DNA of 64,000 nucleotides from Pelomonas sp. Root1217. GTDB lineage: Bacteria > Pseudomonadota > Gammaproteobacteria > Burkholderiales > Burkholderiaceae_C. How positions within the stretch are numbered: the stretch's first letter is position 1; every line of letters starts with the position of its first letter. The stretch spans positions 251,402-315,401 of the forward strand of contig NZ_LMDC01000012.1 of NCBI RefSeq assembly GCF_001425705.1, written 5' to 3'. The position numbers and the translations under genes are program-made. Shown piece by piece: positions 22,418-30,830 of this stretch. Below the pieces are notes generated by a model, which was not told the origin of the DNA, ran no database searches, and saw nothing but the letters and a program-made list of their open reading frames with translations.

Positions 22418-23332
22418 GTGAGCGACGCCGAATCCAAGTCCGTTCCAAGCCGCTGGGGCCCCGAGCGACGTCGAGAGTTCATCGATTTCCGCCTCCAGTG
22501 GGAGGGGCGCATTAATCGCGCGGAAATTGTCGACTTCTTCGGCATTTCCACGCAGCAGGCCTCGGCCGATCTGGCGAACTATGCAGAACTTGCTCCCGAC
22601 AATTTGGAATACGACAAGAGCGCCAAGGTCTACCGAGCAACGTCGAACTTCAAGCCGGCGTTCCCGGTCAGCGATGCACGCCACTACCTCGGCCAGCTCG
22701 CCGATCTGCATCAAGGTACTGCTTCCCCAGCTAACACCTTTATCGGATGGGCGCCGCCCTGCGACGTGATTCACTACCCGGCGCGGCCTGTTCAGACGGG
22801 AACGCTGCTGCGCATGTTGGGCGCGATCCGCTACGGTGAAGAACTGCAGGTGACGTATCAGTCCATGCGACGCGCATCACCGTCGTCTTTGTGGATAGCT
22901 CCGCATGCCTTCGGAAGTGATGGTTTGCGTTGGCACGTCCGCGCGTGGAGCCAAGAGCACCAGGAATTCCGAGATTTCGTGCTTTCGCGGATCCATGCCA
23001 TCAAGGGCGGCCGCAAGCGTGAGATCGATCCTGCAGCAGACGTGCTGTGGCAGAGCTACGTGGACATGATCGTCGTGCCGCGCACTGGTCTGACAGACGA
23101 CCAACGCAAGGCTATCGAGATCGACTACGGCATGAAGCGTGGCCGGCTCGTCATCAACTGCAGGAAGGCACTGGTTTGGTACGCCTTGCGGCAGTTGCAG
23201 TTGGACCGCAGCGACGAAACGCCATTGCTCGAGCAACCGCTGGAGCTGGCCAACCAAGATGAACTTGGTGCCCTGATCGCTGCAGCCAAGAAACAGCCCA
23301 TCGCGGCTGAGGCAAGTCAACCCAATGTTTAG
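22418..23332 (+). CDS. WYL-domain regulator of the ubiquitin-like operon (CapW/BrxR type)
   Basis: 304 residues from a GTG start: N-terminal winged helix (RREFIDFRLQWEGRINRAEIVDFFGISTQQASADL), a central WYL domain (LQVTYQSMRRASPSSLWIAPHAFGSDGLRWHVRAWSQEH) and a C-terminal WCX-like extension. This is the layout of CapW and BrxR, repressors found at the front of CBASS, BREX and other defence operons that release DNA on a nucleic-acid or damage signal. It leads the Ubl-E2-E1/JAB operon with only 9 bases to the Ubl start. Autoregulation is likely. Confidence 0.82.
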   Translation: MSDAESKSVPSRWGPERRREFIDFRLQWEGRINRAEIVDFFGISTQQASADLANYAELAPDNLEYDKSAKVYRATSNFKPAFPVSDARHYLGQLADLHQGTASPANTFIGWAPPCDVIHYPARPVQTGTLLRMLGAIRYGEELQVTYQSMRRASPSSLWIAPHAFGSDGLRWHVRAWSQEHQEFRDFVLSRIHAIKGGRKREIDPAADVLWQSYVDMIVVPRTGLTDDQRKAIEIDYGMKRGRLVINCRKALVWYALRQLQLDRSDETPLLEQPLELANQDELGALIAAAKKQPIAAEASQPNV

Positions 23333-23341
23333 GAGAGAGCC

Positions 23342-23578
23342 ATGAGTGATATGAAACCTGTTCTCCACCACTTCTACGTGGACAACAAAGAGTACTCGAC
23401 CGACAAGAATTTCCTGACGGGCCTCGAGATCAAAAACATTGCGGGCGTGCCCGGCAACTACCAGCTGTTCCTCGAGGAAGAAGGAGACAAGCCAGACCGC
23501 GCCATCTCCGACGGCGACACAGTGCCGATCGGCCGCAAGGAGCACTTCTTCGCCGTGCCGCCCGCAACCTTCGGCTGA
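23342..23578 (+). CDS. Ubiquitin-like modifier (multiubiquitin-domain family)
   Basis: 78 residues making one ubiquitin-like domain: HHFYVDNKEYSTDKNFLTGLEIKNIAGVP, then YQLFLEEEGD, DGDTVPIG and a tail that ends VPPATFG. The pattern fits the bacterial multiubiquitin family, here with a single copy of the domain. The chain ends in glycine, so it could be activated directly by E1 without trimming. GGAGAG precedes the ATG. The genes for an E2-like protein, E1 and a JAB peptidase follow at once, so it is the modifier of this operon. Confidence 0.82.
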   Translation: MSDMKPVLHHFYVDNKEYSTDKNFLTGLEIKNIAGVPGNYQLFLEEEGDKPDRAISDGDTVPIGRKEHFFAVPPATFG

Positions 23579-23586
23579 GGTTCGAC

Positions 23587-23991
23587 ATGATCGAAGAACA
23601 ATTCAACCGGCTCAGGGAACGAATCGCCGCCAAGAACCCCAACTCGGTCGTCACAAAGACCGACATGGGCAACGGCGGCTTCCTTATCACCGTGACTGAG
23701 GTCAACCTCGGTCAGGGCTGGAATCGTCCCACCGCGACCGTCTTGTTCGTCGCTCCGCCCGGCTACCCGAGCGCCGCGCCAGACTGCTTCTGGGTCCAGC
23801 CGGGCGGTCTGCGGCTGGAAGGTGGTGGAACACCGAACGCGTCGAATGACGGAAATCCGATTCCGGGCGATCCGCAGCTGGGTCGCCACACAACGTGGTT
23901 CTCCTGGCACGTCCAGGCCTGGAACCCCAATTCGGACACGCTGCTGGGCTACTACCAGCGCATCCTGGACCGACTGCTGCCTGCGCGATGA
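23587..23991 (+). CDS. E2-like (UBC fold) protein without a catalytic cysteine in the usual place
   Basis: 134 residues with the E2 layout: N-terminal helix, beta sheet with PPGYPSAAPDCFWV at the YPxxPP position, then WNPNSDTLLGYYQRILDRLL at the WSP...L helix position. The only cysteine is Cys67, inside the strand and before the active-site loop. The loop region (residues 80-108) has none, although Ser106 and His108 (FSWH) are there. It resembles prokaryotic E2 family E. It starts 8 bases after the Ubl gene and overlaps the JAB-E1 gene (ATGA). Confidence 0.78.
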   Translation: MIEEQFNRLRERIAAKNPNSVVTKTDMGNGGFLITVTEVNLGQGWNRPTATVLFVAPPGYPSAAPDCFWVQPGGLRLEGGGTPNASNDGNPIPGDPQLGRHTTWFSWHVQAWNPNSDTLLGYYQRILDRLLPAR

Positions 23992-25325
23992 GAACCGAGC
24001 TCAGCATCGCTCAAGCCGATGTCGAAACGCTGCGCCAGCAGTTACTGGGCGTCGACTTCGAGCGCTGCGCCGTGCTGTTGGCAGCAAAGAGCACCCGCAG
24101 TGATGGCCGGACTCGCATGCTGGTGCGTGAGGTGATCTTTCCGGATCCGAAGGAGTACACCAGCCAGAGCGCGCTTGACGCCGAGCTTAGCCCGCTCTTC
24201 GTGGCCCAGGTGGCGAAGCGCGCGGCCAAGGACAAGCTCGCGCTGGTCTTTGTGCACACCCACCTTGACGACGGCGTGCCCGACTTTTCGCGCGTCGACG
24301 ACCGCGGCGAGCAGCCGCTACGGACGTTTCTCGAAAACCGCGGCATCGATGGGCCTCACGCCGCGCTGGTCATCAGCGAAGGTGGTATGCGCGCCCGCCT
24401 GCTGGGTGCGCAAGAAGAACTTCGCGTCGTCTCGGTCGGTTCCAAGCGTCGCATCGAGTTCGACCCCGACCTCGACGACTCGGCTACATCGGCGACGTTT
24501 GACCGTCAGGTCCGTGCCTTCGGTGTGGCTGGCCAGAAGCAGCTGGAAAAACTGACCGTCGCGATTGTGGGGCTTGGCGGCACGGGCTCGATCATGGCGC
24601 AGCAGTTGGTCCATCTCGGCATCCGAAACTTCATCTTGATCGACCACGACAGCATCGAGGAAACAAATCTGAACCGCGTGGTTGGGTCTGCTCGGTCAGA
24701 CCTGGGCGCCAATAAGGCCGAGGTCGCTGCGCGATACGTCAACGGATTCAGCAGCCAGGTCCGTGCCGACGTAGTTGCCGGCGACGTGTCCCGCGACTCT
24801 GTGGCTCGCCGCCTTGTCGAGGCTGACGTGATCATGTGCTGCACCGACTCGCATGGGAGCCGCTCTGTCATCCAGCAGGTGAGCTATCAGTATTTGATCC
24901 CGTGCATCGACATGGGCTCCACCATCATCCAGGAAAAGGGCGAGGTAACGGGCATCTTCGGGCGCGTGCAACTTCTCGCGCCTGGCCTGCCGTGCCTGTG
25001 GTGTAGCGGCCTGCTCGATGCCGCGGAAGTTCGCCGCGACATGATGAATGAAGCCGAGCGTAGGCTTGACCCGTACATCGTAGGCAGCCGTGAGCCAGCA
25101 CCCTCTGTCATTTCGCTGAACGGCACAGTCGTCTCGCTCGCCGTCACGATGCTCCTGGGTCTCACTGTCGGCGCACCGATCGACGCCACGCGGCTCATGT
25201 ACAACGCACGCATCCCCGCGCTCCGCGCCGTACATGGCGAGCCGAAGGTCGACTGCTTCATCTGCTCCAGGAAGGGTGCCTTGGCCTGGGGCGATCACCG
25301 CCGCTTGTTCACAAGACTGGACTGA
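23988..25325 (+). CDS. JAB metallopeptidase-E1 (ThiF) fusion
   Basis: 445 residues. Residues 1-165 form a JAB/JAMM domain with HTH at 90-92 and Ser101/Asp104 completing the zinc site (FVHTHLDDGVPDFSRVD). Residues 172-445 form an E1 of the ThiF/MoeB fold: FDRQVRAFG...GQKQLEKL, nucleotide loop GLGGTGS (195-201), IDHDSIEETNLNR, and two zinc pairs CLWC (336-339) and CFIC near the end. The E1 half would adenylate the Ubl tail and the JAB half would remove or mature it. Both activities in one chain is unlike the separate proteins of Bil operons. Confidence 0.86.
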   Translation: MRTELSIAQADVETLRQQLLGVDFERCAVLLAAKSTRSDGRTRMLVREVIFPDPKEYTSQSALDAELSPLFVAQVAKRAAKDKLALVFVHTHLDDGVPDFSRVDDRGEQPLRTFLENRGIDGPHAALVISEGGMRARLLGAQEELRVVSVGSKRRIEFDPDLDDSATSATFDRQVRAFGVAGQKQLEKLTVAIVGLGGTGSIMAQQLVHLGIRNFILIDHDSIEETNLNRVVGSARSDLGANKAEVAARYVNGFSSQVRADVVAGDVSRDSVARRLVEADVIMCCTDSHGSRSVIQQVSYQYLIPCIDMGSTIIQEKGEVTGIFGRVQLLAPGLPCLWCSGLLDAAEVRRDMMNEAERRLDPYIVGSREPAPSVISLNGTVVSLAVTMLLGLTVGAPIDATRLMYNARIPALRAVHGEPKVDCFICSRKGALAWGDHRRLFTRLD

Positions 25326-25326
25326 T

Positions 25327-26976
25327 ATGGCCATTCCACTGTTCGGGAAAGTGATCGATCGAAAGCGGGTCGGCTTCGTCGGTGAAATGCCGGTCGACGC
25401 CGTCAAAGCCCTCAAAGAACGTGGGTACGAGTCTTATGCCTTGATAGCCGAGGAGCTGCATGCCGATGGCGTTCTAGACACGACCGGATCCATCGTGCTC
25501 ACCCAATCGGCCACGGACCTGCAGGGGATCCGCAAATTACTGCTGAGGTTTGCCGACGCGTTGATCCATGACTGCCGGATCTACGTCAGGCACGCCGATG
25601 ACCCGGTCGCCGATGGCAAGACTGCGCTGCTGCATATTCTTGGCACGCTTGGGCTGCCTGCCTCGGGTTTTCGGGAAGATGAGCGAATCCATCTGCTTGA
25701 ACCGCCAGGAGATGAAAGCGTCCCTGTTTATGCGCCGTTTGTGCACATTGTGGAGGTGCCCGGCGACGGCGTCGCACTGGCGAACACTATCACCGCCAAC
25801 CCGCCAGGCCATCCGCCCAACAAGCACCTCAAGATCGAGGTCATCGATGAGGACGGGAAAGCTGAGACGCTAAGTTCTGAGCGAGAGCTGCTCGTGCAAC
25901 GAGCGTTCTGGAACTGCAAGCTCGTTCGGCTGTTCGCGAAAACCGATGGGTTATCCCCCGCAGCCGCGTACGAAGGCTTCGCATACCACGGCGAGAACAT
26001 CGTTGCGGGGGAATGGCCGTACCGTGTCATGGTGAAGATCGGACCTCGTCGTGATGTGGCGCGGGAGTACTACAAGTACCGGAACATCTTTCTTGAGAAC
26101 GTTCCTTTCCACCTCGGGCCGCGGCTCAGGGTTGACCGGTGTGTTCTCGGACGGTCGTGCGGCGTCATCGTCAGCGACTTTGTTGCGAACGCGCAGACAA
26201 TTCGCGACGTAGCGCGCAAAGGCCGAGGCGTCGCAGCCATCGCAAGCTTGTTCAACGTCACCCTGGTGGCATGGCGCAGAGCCGCAAAGCCCAATCGAGA
26301 CTTGAAGCTCAATGAGTTTCTCGCGGACACGGTGCTGGCAGAGAGAACTATCCCAGCGCACCGGCAAGCACGGATGGCAAATTTTGGTAGCAAGCTGCCG
26401 CTAAGCCACCTTGTGCAGGCGATTCGAGAGGCCGACATCGGTGACGAAGTGCTAACTGGCACGGTGCACGGCGACCTGCATGCGACGAACGTACTCGTGC
26501 GTATGCACGACGCTGTCATCATTGACCTCGAACGAATCGAGCAAGGTTGGCCGCTGCTGTTCGATACGGCCTCGCTCGAGGCCGGACTCTTTATCGATGG
26601 TTTCATCAAAGACAAGAGATCGCCGAAAGCAATTCTGACGTCCGTCACACGGTTGTTCGAGGCCCAAGCGTTTGATCACGACGATCACCACTGCGATCCA
26701 ACCGACCCGTCAGCATGGTTCTTTGAGTGCGCCCGCCAAATCCGTATGCAGGCGATTCAGATGGAGCGGTCGCAGTATCAGTACGCCTGGGTTCTGGCTG
26801 CACTCTTCATCAAGAAGGCGTGCCAAGAGAAGAACTTCGCGGAAGGCAAAAGGGTTGCCTTCCGCGCGGCACCGCGGAACGAAAGGGTCGGTCGTGAAGC
26901 GATCCGCCAGCTTGCGTATGTGATCGGCGAGAAGATCGTGTCCAGTTTGACAGCGTCGAAGGAGACTCTCCGGTGA
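25327..26976 (+). CDS. Kinase-fold (APH/choline-kinase-like) protein in Ubl operon
   Basis: 549 residues. The C-terminal half has aminoglycoside/choline-kinase motifs: candidate ATP lysine in YRVMVKIGP (near 237), catalytic loop HGDLHATN (381-388) and metal-binding IDLE (399-402). The first 105 residues look like a small alpha/beta domain, perhaps an inactive receiver-like fold; this is a weak guess. It starts one base after the E1 stop and overlaps the DUF6527-like gene, so it is a full member of the ubiquitin-like operon. It could phosphorylate a target or a small molecule, or act as an effector. Confidence 0.7.
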   Translation: MAIPLFGKVIDRKRVGFVGEMPVDAVKALKERGYESYALIAEELHADGVLDTTGSIVLTQSATDLQGIRKLLLRFADALIHDCRIYVRHADDPVADGKTALLHILGTLGLPASGFREDERIHLLEPPGDESVPVYAPFVHIVEVPGDGVALANTITANPPGHPPNKHLKIEVIDEDGKAETLSSERELLVQRAFWNCKLVRLFAKTDGLSPAAAYEGFAYHGENIVAGEWPYRVMVKIGPRRDVAREYYKYRNIFLENVPFHLGPRLRVDRCVLGRSCGVIVSDFVANAQTIRDVARKGRGVAAIASLFNVTLVAWRRAAKPNRDLKLNEFLADTVLAERTIPAHRQARMANFGSKLPLSHLVQAIREADIGDEVLTGTVHGDLHATNVLVRMHDAVIIDLERIEQGWPLLFDTASLEAGLFIDGFIKDKRSPKAILTSVTRLFEAQAFDHDDHHCDPTDPSAWFFECARQIRMQAIQMERSQYQYAWVLAALFIKKACQEKNFAEGKRVAFRAAPRNERVGREAIRQLAYVIGEKIVSSLTASKETLR

Positions 26977-27497
26977 GGCGAAGCAAGATTTCTCTGAAAG
27001 CGGAAGTGTCCTCGCGCGGCGGCGTCAGCGATTTGCTGAAGGAGCCTGGCGATGCAGTGCTGATACAGCGCGGGGTTCCCCGTTGGCTGATGCTTAAGTG
27101 CCCGTGCGGTTGCGGCGAGGAAATTCCAGTGAACCTCGACGCGCGGGCCGGCAAGGCTTGGCGTCTCTACCGCAGCAAGACCGGCCTGACCTTGTTCCCG
27201 TCCGTCTGGCGAGACACCGGCTGCGAAGCCCATTTCATCATCTGGCGCGACCAGATCGTGACCTTCGGTGGCGGCCAGGCATCGAACAACTCGCCAGCGC
27301 TAACACTCGACGTTAGCGATCTAGCCAGGAGGACCCTAGCCGCTTGGCCAGGGGGTGACTTCATCTCGTACGTTGATGTCGCCGACCAGCTTGGAGAGAT
27401 TCCCTGGGACGTACAGGAGGCCTGCTACCGCCTGGTTGAAAAGGGTCTGATGGTGGCAGGTAAGGGAAGCAACCGCGGCTCGTTCCGCAAGGTCTAG
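26973..27497 (+). CDS. DUF6527-like zinc-binding protein
   Basis: 174 residues from GTG 26973, overlapping the kinase-like stop (GTGA). CPCGCGE (Cys43, Cys45, Cys47) and TGCEAHFIIWRDQIV (Cys84, His87) look like a small zinc site of the treble-clef or RING-like kind. The C-terminal 70 residues look like a winged helix (DVADQLGEIPWDVQEACYRLVEKGLMVAGKG). This family is often found beside E1/E2/Ubl genes and could take the part of a target-binding or E3-like subunit. That role is inference from context. Confidence 0.68.
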   Translation: MRRSKISLKAEVSSRGGVSDLLKEPGDAVLIQRGVPRWLMLKCPCGCGEEIPVNLDARAGKAWRLYRSKTGLTLFPSVWRDTGCEAHFIIWRDQIVTFGGGQASNNSPALTLDVSDLARRTLAAWPGGDFISYVDVADQLGEIPWDVQEACYRLVEKGLMVAGKGSNRGSFRKV

Positions 27498-27517
27498 TCG
27501 CTATCAAGGAGCAGCAA

Positions 27518-28033
27518 ATGAACATCAAATCGATCGTCAACTACATGTGCGCGGCCATCCTTGCACTTTTGAGTGCGGCAGCCACGGCAAGCCCGCTGTA
27601 CAAGTTTGAGCTCAGTGGTTCTTACACGGCGACATGGGAAATGACGATGACCGTCGCGCCAAACGATTCGTTCGCCAGCCAGCAGTTCACGATTTGGAAC
27701 GTCGTTGGCGCCTTCGAGAACGCCAGCACGTCGAAGGTGGACCTCACGTTCTTCAATAGTGCTGAAGGTGGCGGCCTCAACATCTACGACTTTGCGGCGA
27801 ATGTGAATCTACTGTCGACCGACGGACCACAGCTCTACACCGGTACCGAAGGCTCCCCCGTCTTCACGACGGGCACATTCGCACTCACGCAGTTCCAGGG
27901 CATTGGGCAGTACGCACTGGTAGTGTCAGAAGTCGCATCTGTACCCGAACCGGCAAGCCTATCGCTGATGCTGTGCGGTTTGCTGGGGGCAGCAGGCGCG
28001 TCCTGCAGGAAGCGGCGCGACCCGATGGCCTAA
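27518..28033 (+). CDS. PEP-CTERM exported protein
   Basis: 171 residues: N-terminal signal peptide (to about residue 25, ATASP), a beta-rich middle without a recognised domain, and a C-terminal VPEPASLSLMLCGLLGAAGASCRKRR. The end is the PEP motif, a hydrophobic helix and a basic tail that exosortase/PEP-CTERM systems use for sorting. It begins 20 bases after the ubiquitin-like operon but its function is outside it. It is a typical surface or matrix protein of Burkholderiales. Confidence 0.82.
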   Translation: MNIKSIVNYMCAAILALLSAAATASPLYKFELSGSYTATWEMTMTVAPNDSFASQQFTIWNVVGAFENASTSKVDLTFFNSAEGGGLNIYDFAANVNLLSTDGPQLYTGTEGSPVFTTGTFALTQFQGIGQYALVVSEVASVPEPASLSLMLCGLLGAAGASCRKRRDPMA

Positions 28034-28056
28034 TTTGCGAGCCTTGACCCGAAGCG

Positions 28057-29337
28057 ATGGACTTGGTGGCAAAGCTGTTCACCATAACCAGTGCGCAAGA
28101 AGGAAACCAGAACTTGCAACAGCTGACGCTCAATGGCGAGCGCGGGAGAGGTCCGTGGGTGTGCCAGGATTGCCTGGCGGACTCGATCCTGAGGCAACTC
28201 TTCGCCGATCCGATGGAAGCCCATCAGTGCGACGTTTGCGGTTCCGAGAAAACGAACGTGCTGACCGTGGAGCGCATTGCCAGCTTTATCCGAAAAGGCC
28301 TGGAGGACCACTTCGAGCTCGACGAAGGTCTGTACCCGGGCTACGAGCTTTCGCTGCAGGCGGTGGTCCAGCAAGCGATCGGTTGTGAATCGGGCAGCAT
28401 CTGTCGAGCTATTGCCGACCAGTTGGAAGACGCGGATGCCGACGAGGACGATTTCTACTTCCCCGGACAGACCTACTTCCTGGCCGCCAGTCCTTTTGAC
28501 GACGAAGCGCATGAGCGGTGGTATGTCACGGGCGAGTGGCACCAGCTCGCGATGGAGTTAGGCCACGACCGCCGCTTCTTCAATGAGCGGGCGCGGCAGT
28601 TCTTTGAATCGTTGATCAACGAAGCCTTGGAGGCGCGCGACGAACAGCGGCAAGATGCTCCGGCCGTTGTCACGGCACTCCCGGCCGGAACATCCTTCTA
28701 CCGGGCCCGGCGCGCCGGTGGCCCCACGGAGGCCAAGAAGTTCGCGGCCAATCCCATTGAAGAGATGGGGGCGCCTCCCAAGGAAAGGGCTGCCAACAAC
28801 CGCATGAGCGCTTCAGGCGTTCCGCTGTTGTATGTCTCCGCCGGCGCTGATACGGCCATTGCAGAAATCCGGCCCGCCATCGGTGACACGGTTGCAGTGG
28901 GACGCTTCGTATCGACCGCGCCACTCCAGTTCTTTGATTTCACGGCGCTCAGCCGTCGTCTGCAACATACGCGGCTGAGCTTCTTTGACCCGCGGCACTT
29001 GGAACGTGAACAGCATCGCAAGCTGTTGCAATACCTCCACGATGAGATCGCGCGTCCCGTCGGCGCAACCGATGTGGAGTACGTGATGACGCAGGCTCTG
29101 GCCGAACTCATCCGCTACGACAAGCCGGGCGCGTTTGACGGCATCTCGTTCCGCTCTGTCCAGCACGAGGGGGGCGTGAATTTCGTGTTGTTTGGCAAGC
29201 AGGACCACCTCCTGCGCGCGATGCGCAGTCCCGAATGGCGGCCGGAGTTTGACGTTGCAATCGACAGCTCGGACGTCACGTTTCGCAAGATCGAGGGCGT
29301 CGCCTACCGCCACACGGTCGCGCCTCGTACGGATTGA
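28057..29337 (+). CDS. RES-domain protein with N-terminal zinc finger and HEPN/RES-type region
   Basis: 426 residues. An N-terminal zinc finger (Cys36, Cys39, Cys58, Cys61) is followed by an acidic helical region like the HEPN/RES N-terminal domain. The C-terminal RES domain starts near LPAGTSFYRARRAG and has its Arg, Tyr and Glu motif in RMSASGVPLLYVSAGADTAIAEIRP. RES enzymes of the RES-Xre toxins degrade NAD+ by phosphorolysis. This longer type has no antitoxin beside it and is seen in defence islands. NAD+ consumption is inferred from the family. Confidence 0.75.
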   Translation: MDLVAKLFTITSAQEGNQNLQQLTLNGERGRGPWVCQDCLADSILRQLFADPMEAHQCDVCGSEKTNVLTVERIASFIRKGLEDHFELDEGLYPGYELSLQAVVQQAIGCESGSICRAIADQLEDADADEDDFYFPGQTYFLAASPFDDEAHERWYVTGEWHQLAMELGHDRRFFNERARQFFESLINEALEARDEQRQDAPAVVTALPAGTSFYRARRAGGPTEAKKFAANPIEEMGAPPKERAANNRMSASGVPLLYVSAGADTAIAEIRPAIGDTVAVGRFVSTAPLQFFDFTALSRRLQHTRLSFFDPRHLEREQHRKLLQYLHDEIARPVGATDVEYVMTQALAELIRYDKPGAFDGISFRSVQHEGGVNFVLFGKQDHLLRAMRSPEWRPEFDVAIDSSDVTFRKIEGVAYRHTVAPRTD

Positions 29338-29359
29338 CGAGGTCGAAGGAGTCGGAGAA

Positions 29360-29567
29360 CAAAGTTTCGAACCCGTCAGCCAGTAGAGCCAAGGCCATCT
29401 GGCAAGCTATAAGTAGCGGCAATGTTTCGAACTCTTGACGCTCGGGACGGGTCGTCGCGGCGGATGTTGAAGGTCAATGTGTCGAACTGATGTTCCCGCA
29501 CAAAACACTTAGCGCCCTGTCGAGCCGGTGGAGCAGCTACAAGAGGGTGTGTATAAAGTGTCGAAAC
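29360..29567 (+). repeat. Four spaced copies of a 13-base motif, left side of Thoeris cassette
   Basis: CAAAGTTTCGAAC (29360), AATGTTTCGAACT (29421), AATGTGTCGAACT (29476) and AAAGTGTCGAAAC (29555) are direct copies spaced 55-79 bases apart. The last lies inside the end of the next minus-strand gene. Inverted copies occur at 32861-32994. Multi-site ends like this are typical of transposase-binding sites in Tn7/IS21-like elements. Confidence 0.5.
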
Positions 29568-30172
29568 CTACTGGAACCGGGCTGCTGCGGGCCGGAAATC
29601 TCGACCATGTAGGCCTTGCCTTTGGTGAGATAGACCTTGACGCCGAGGTCCTCAAAGACCACGGTCTTCGTGGCCGATTCCACTTTGACAACATGCGGCG
29701 TCCCGAGCCGAAGGACTTCCTCCTCAGTGGCGCCGCCTTCAATACCCGCAATTGCCTCCCAGCACTTCGCCGACGTGCAATAGACGCCGAGCGACTTCAC
29801 CTGGCCGTTTGCGCCGAACGTCACGGTGAGCCTAGCTGGATCGCCGGAGGCTTCGTAGGACCATTCCAGATAGTCTTCAATTCGCTTGCCAGCGGGCATG
29901 CGATTCACGTCATCGGGTTCTGCATTGACCGAATAAACAAGCTGGAAACGCTGAGCCTCTGGAGAGTCGAGCGTTTTCGGGTCAATGACGTGGCTTGGTG
30001 TGCCCAGGCGATAGAGAACCTCATCACGTGCGTCAGCGAGCTTGACTCCTCGAAGTTCAGTCAAGCTGCCTCGGAATTGCGTGTACCGGCTATCAAGGTA
30101 GACAAAGGCGGCGATGAACAAGCTGACCAAGAGCAGGACGGCGAAGGGCTTGATTCTGAAAGATCGCAACAC
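29537..30172 (-). CDS. Hypothetical membrane-anchored protein with two similar segments
   Basis: 211 residues. One N-terminal transmembrane segment (PFAVLLLVSLFIAAFVYL) is followed by a periplasmic part. Two segments are alike: GVKLADARDEVLYRLGTPSHV and GIEGGATEEEVLRLGTPHVVK. They resemble the LGTP turn of BamE/SmpA-like domains. No function can be given. It lies 3 bases after the DUF4124-like gene on the same strand, forming a two-gene unit divergent from Thoeris. Confidence 0.65.
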   Translation of the reverse strand: MLRSFRIKPFAVLLLVSLFIAAFVYLDSRYTQFRGSLTELRGVKLADARDEVLYRLGTPSHVIDPKTLDSPEAQRFQLVYSVNAEPDDVNRMPAGKRIEDYLEWSYEASGDPARLTVTFGANGQVKSLGVYCTSAKCWEAIAGIEGGATEEEVLRLGTPHVVKVESATKTVVFEDLGVKVYLTKGKAYMVEISGPQQPGSSRFRHFIHTLL

Positions 30173-30175
30173 CGC

Positions 30176-30622
30176 TCAGTCCTTGGCCACATGTACGTGG
30201 ATGATGGACTTCTCGCTCAGATCGAACTCACATACCGCCAGCTTGAAGCCCGTGTAGCCTCCATAGCTGTTCTTGCCGTTCACTTGCGCCGCATACCTGA
30301 TGACCGAGCTGCCATCCATCTTGAAGGACGTGCCCTGACCCAGCCGCACAACATCCTTGATTTGAATGCTGTCGGGGTCTTTCCACAGCACGCCGCCCTT
30401 CAGCATCTGGATGCACTGCTGCTTGCGTTTCTCCAGTTCCTCGCCTTTCGGCGCTGGACCGACTGATGCCACGCCCACATTGACCGCTTGTGCCGCCTTG
30501 GCCGTCCCAGGGCAAGCGGTCTCCTGATAGGTCACGGTGCCATTTGCGTCAACGCACTTGTTCACCGCGTACGCGTTCATGGCGAGCACAAATGCCGCGG
30601 TGCCGACAGCTATTTTCTTCAT
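30176..30622 (-). CDS. Exported DUF4124-like protein
   Basis: 148 residues. Signal peptide to about residue 19 (LAMNAYA), then VNKCVDANGTVTYQETACPG, which is the short DUF4124 segment (one strand pair with two cysteines) common in exported proteins of beta- and gamma-proteobacteria. The rest is unassigned. It is upstream partner of the membrane-anchored gene, and its start faces the Thoeris genes across about 200 bases. Confidence 0.72.
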   Translation of the reverse strand: MKKIAVGTAAFVLAMNAYAVNKCVDANGTVTYQETACPGTAKAAQAVNVGVASVGPAPKGEELEKRKQQCIQMLKGGVLWKDPDSIQIKDVVRLGQGTSFKMDGSSVIRYAAQVNGKNSYGGYTGFKLAVCEFDLSEKSIIHVHVAKD

Positions 30623-30830
30623 AAGCCTCTCTCCCTGGTCGAGATGGTAGCCATCCGCGGCCCGGACTTTCCGCGAGCCCTGTTGGTCGACAAAGAGCGG
30701 CATGCCGGAGTTGATCGCTCCCGGAATGCAGGAACAAGGCGAAACGGAGCCCGCTATGGGCGCCTACCTACAAGCGGTGGTTGCAGGGCTATGCCCGCAT
30801 GGCTGACACTGGCCGGTGGGGGGGCAGCGC

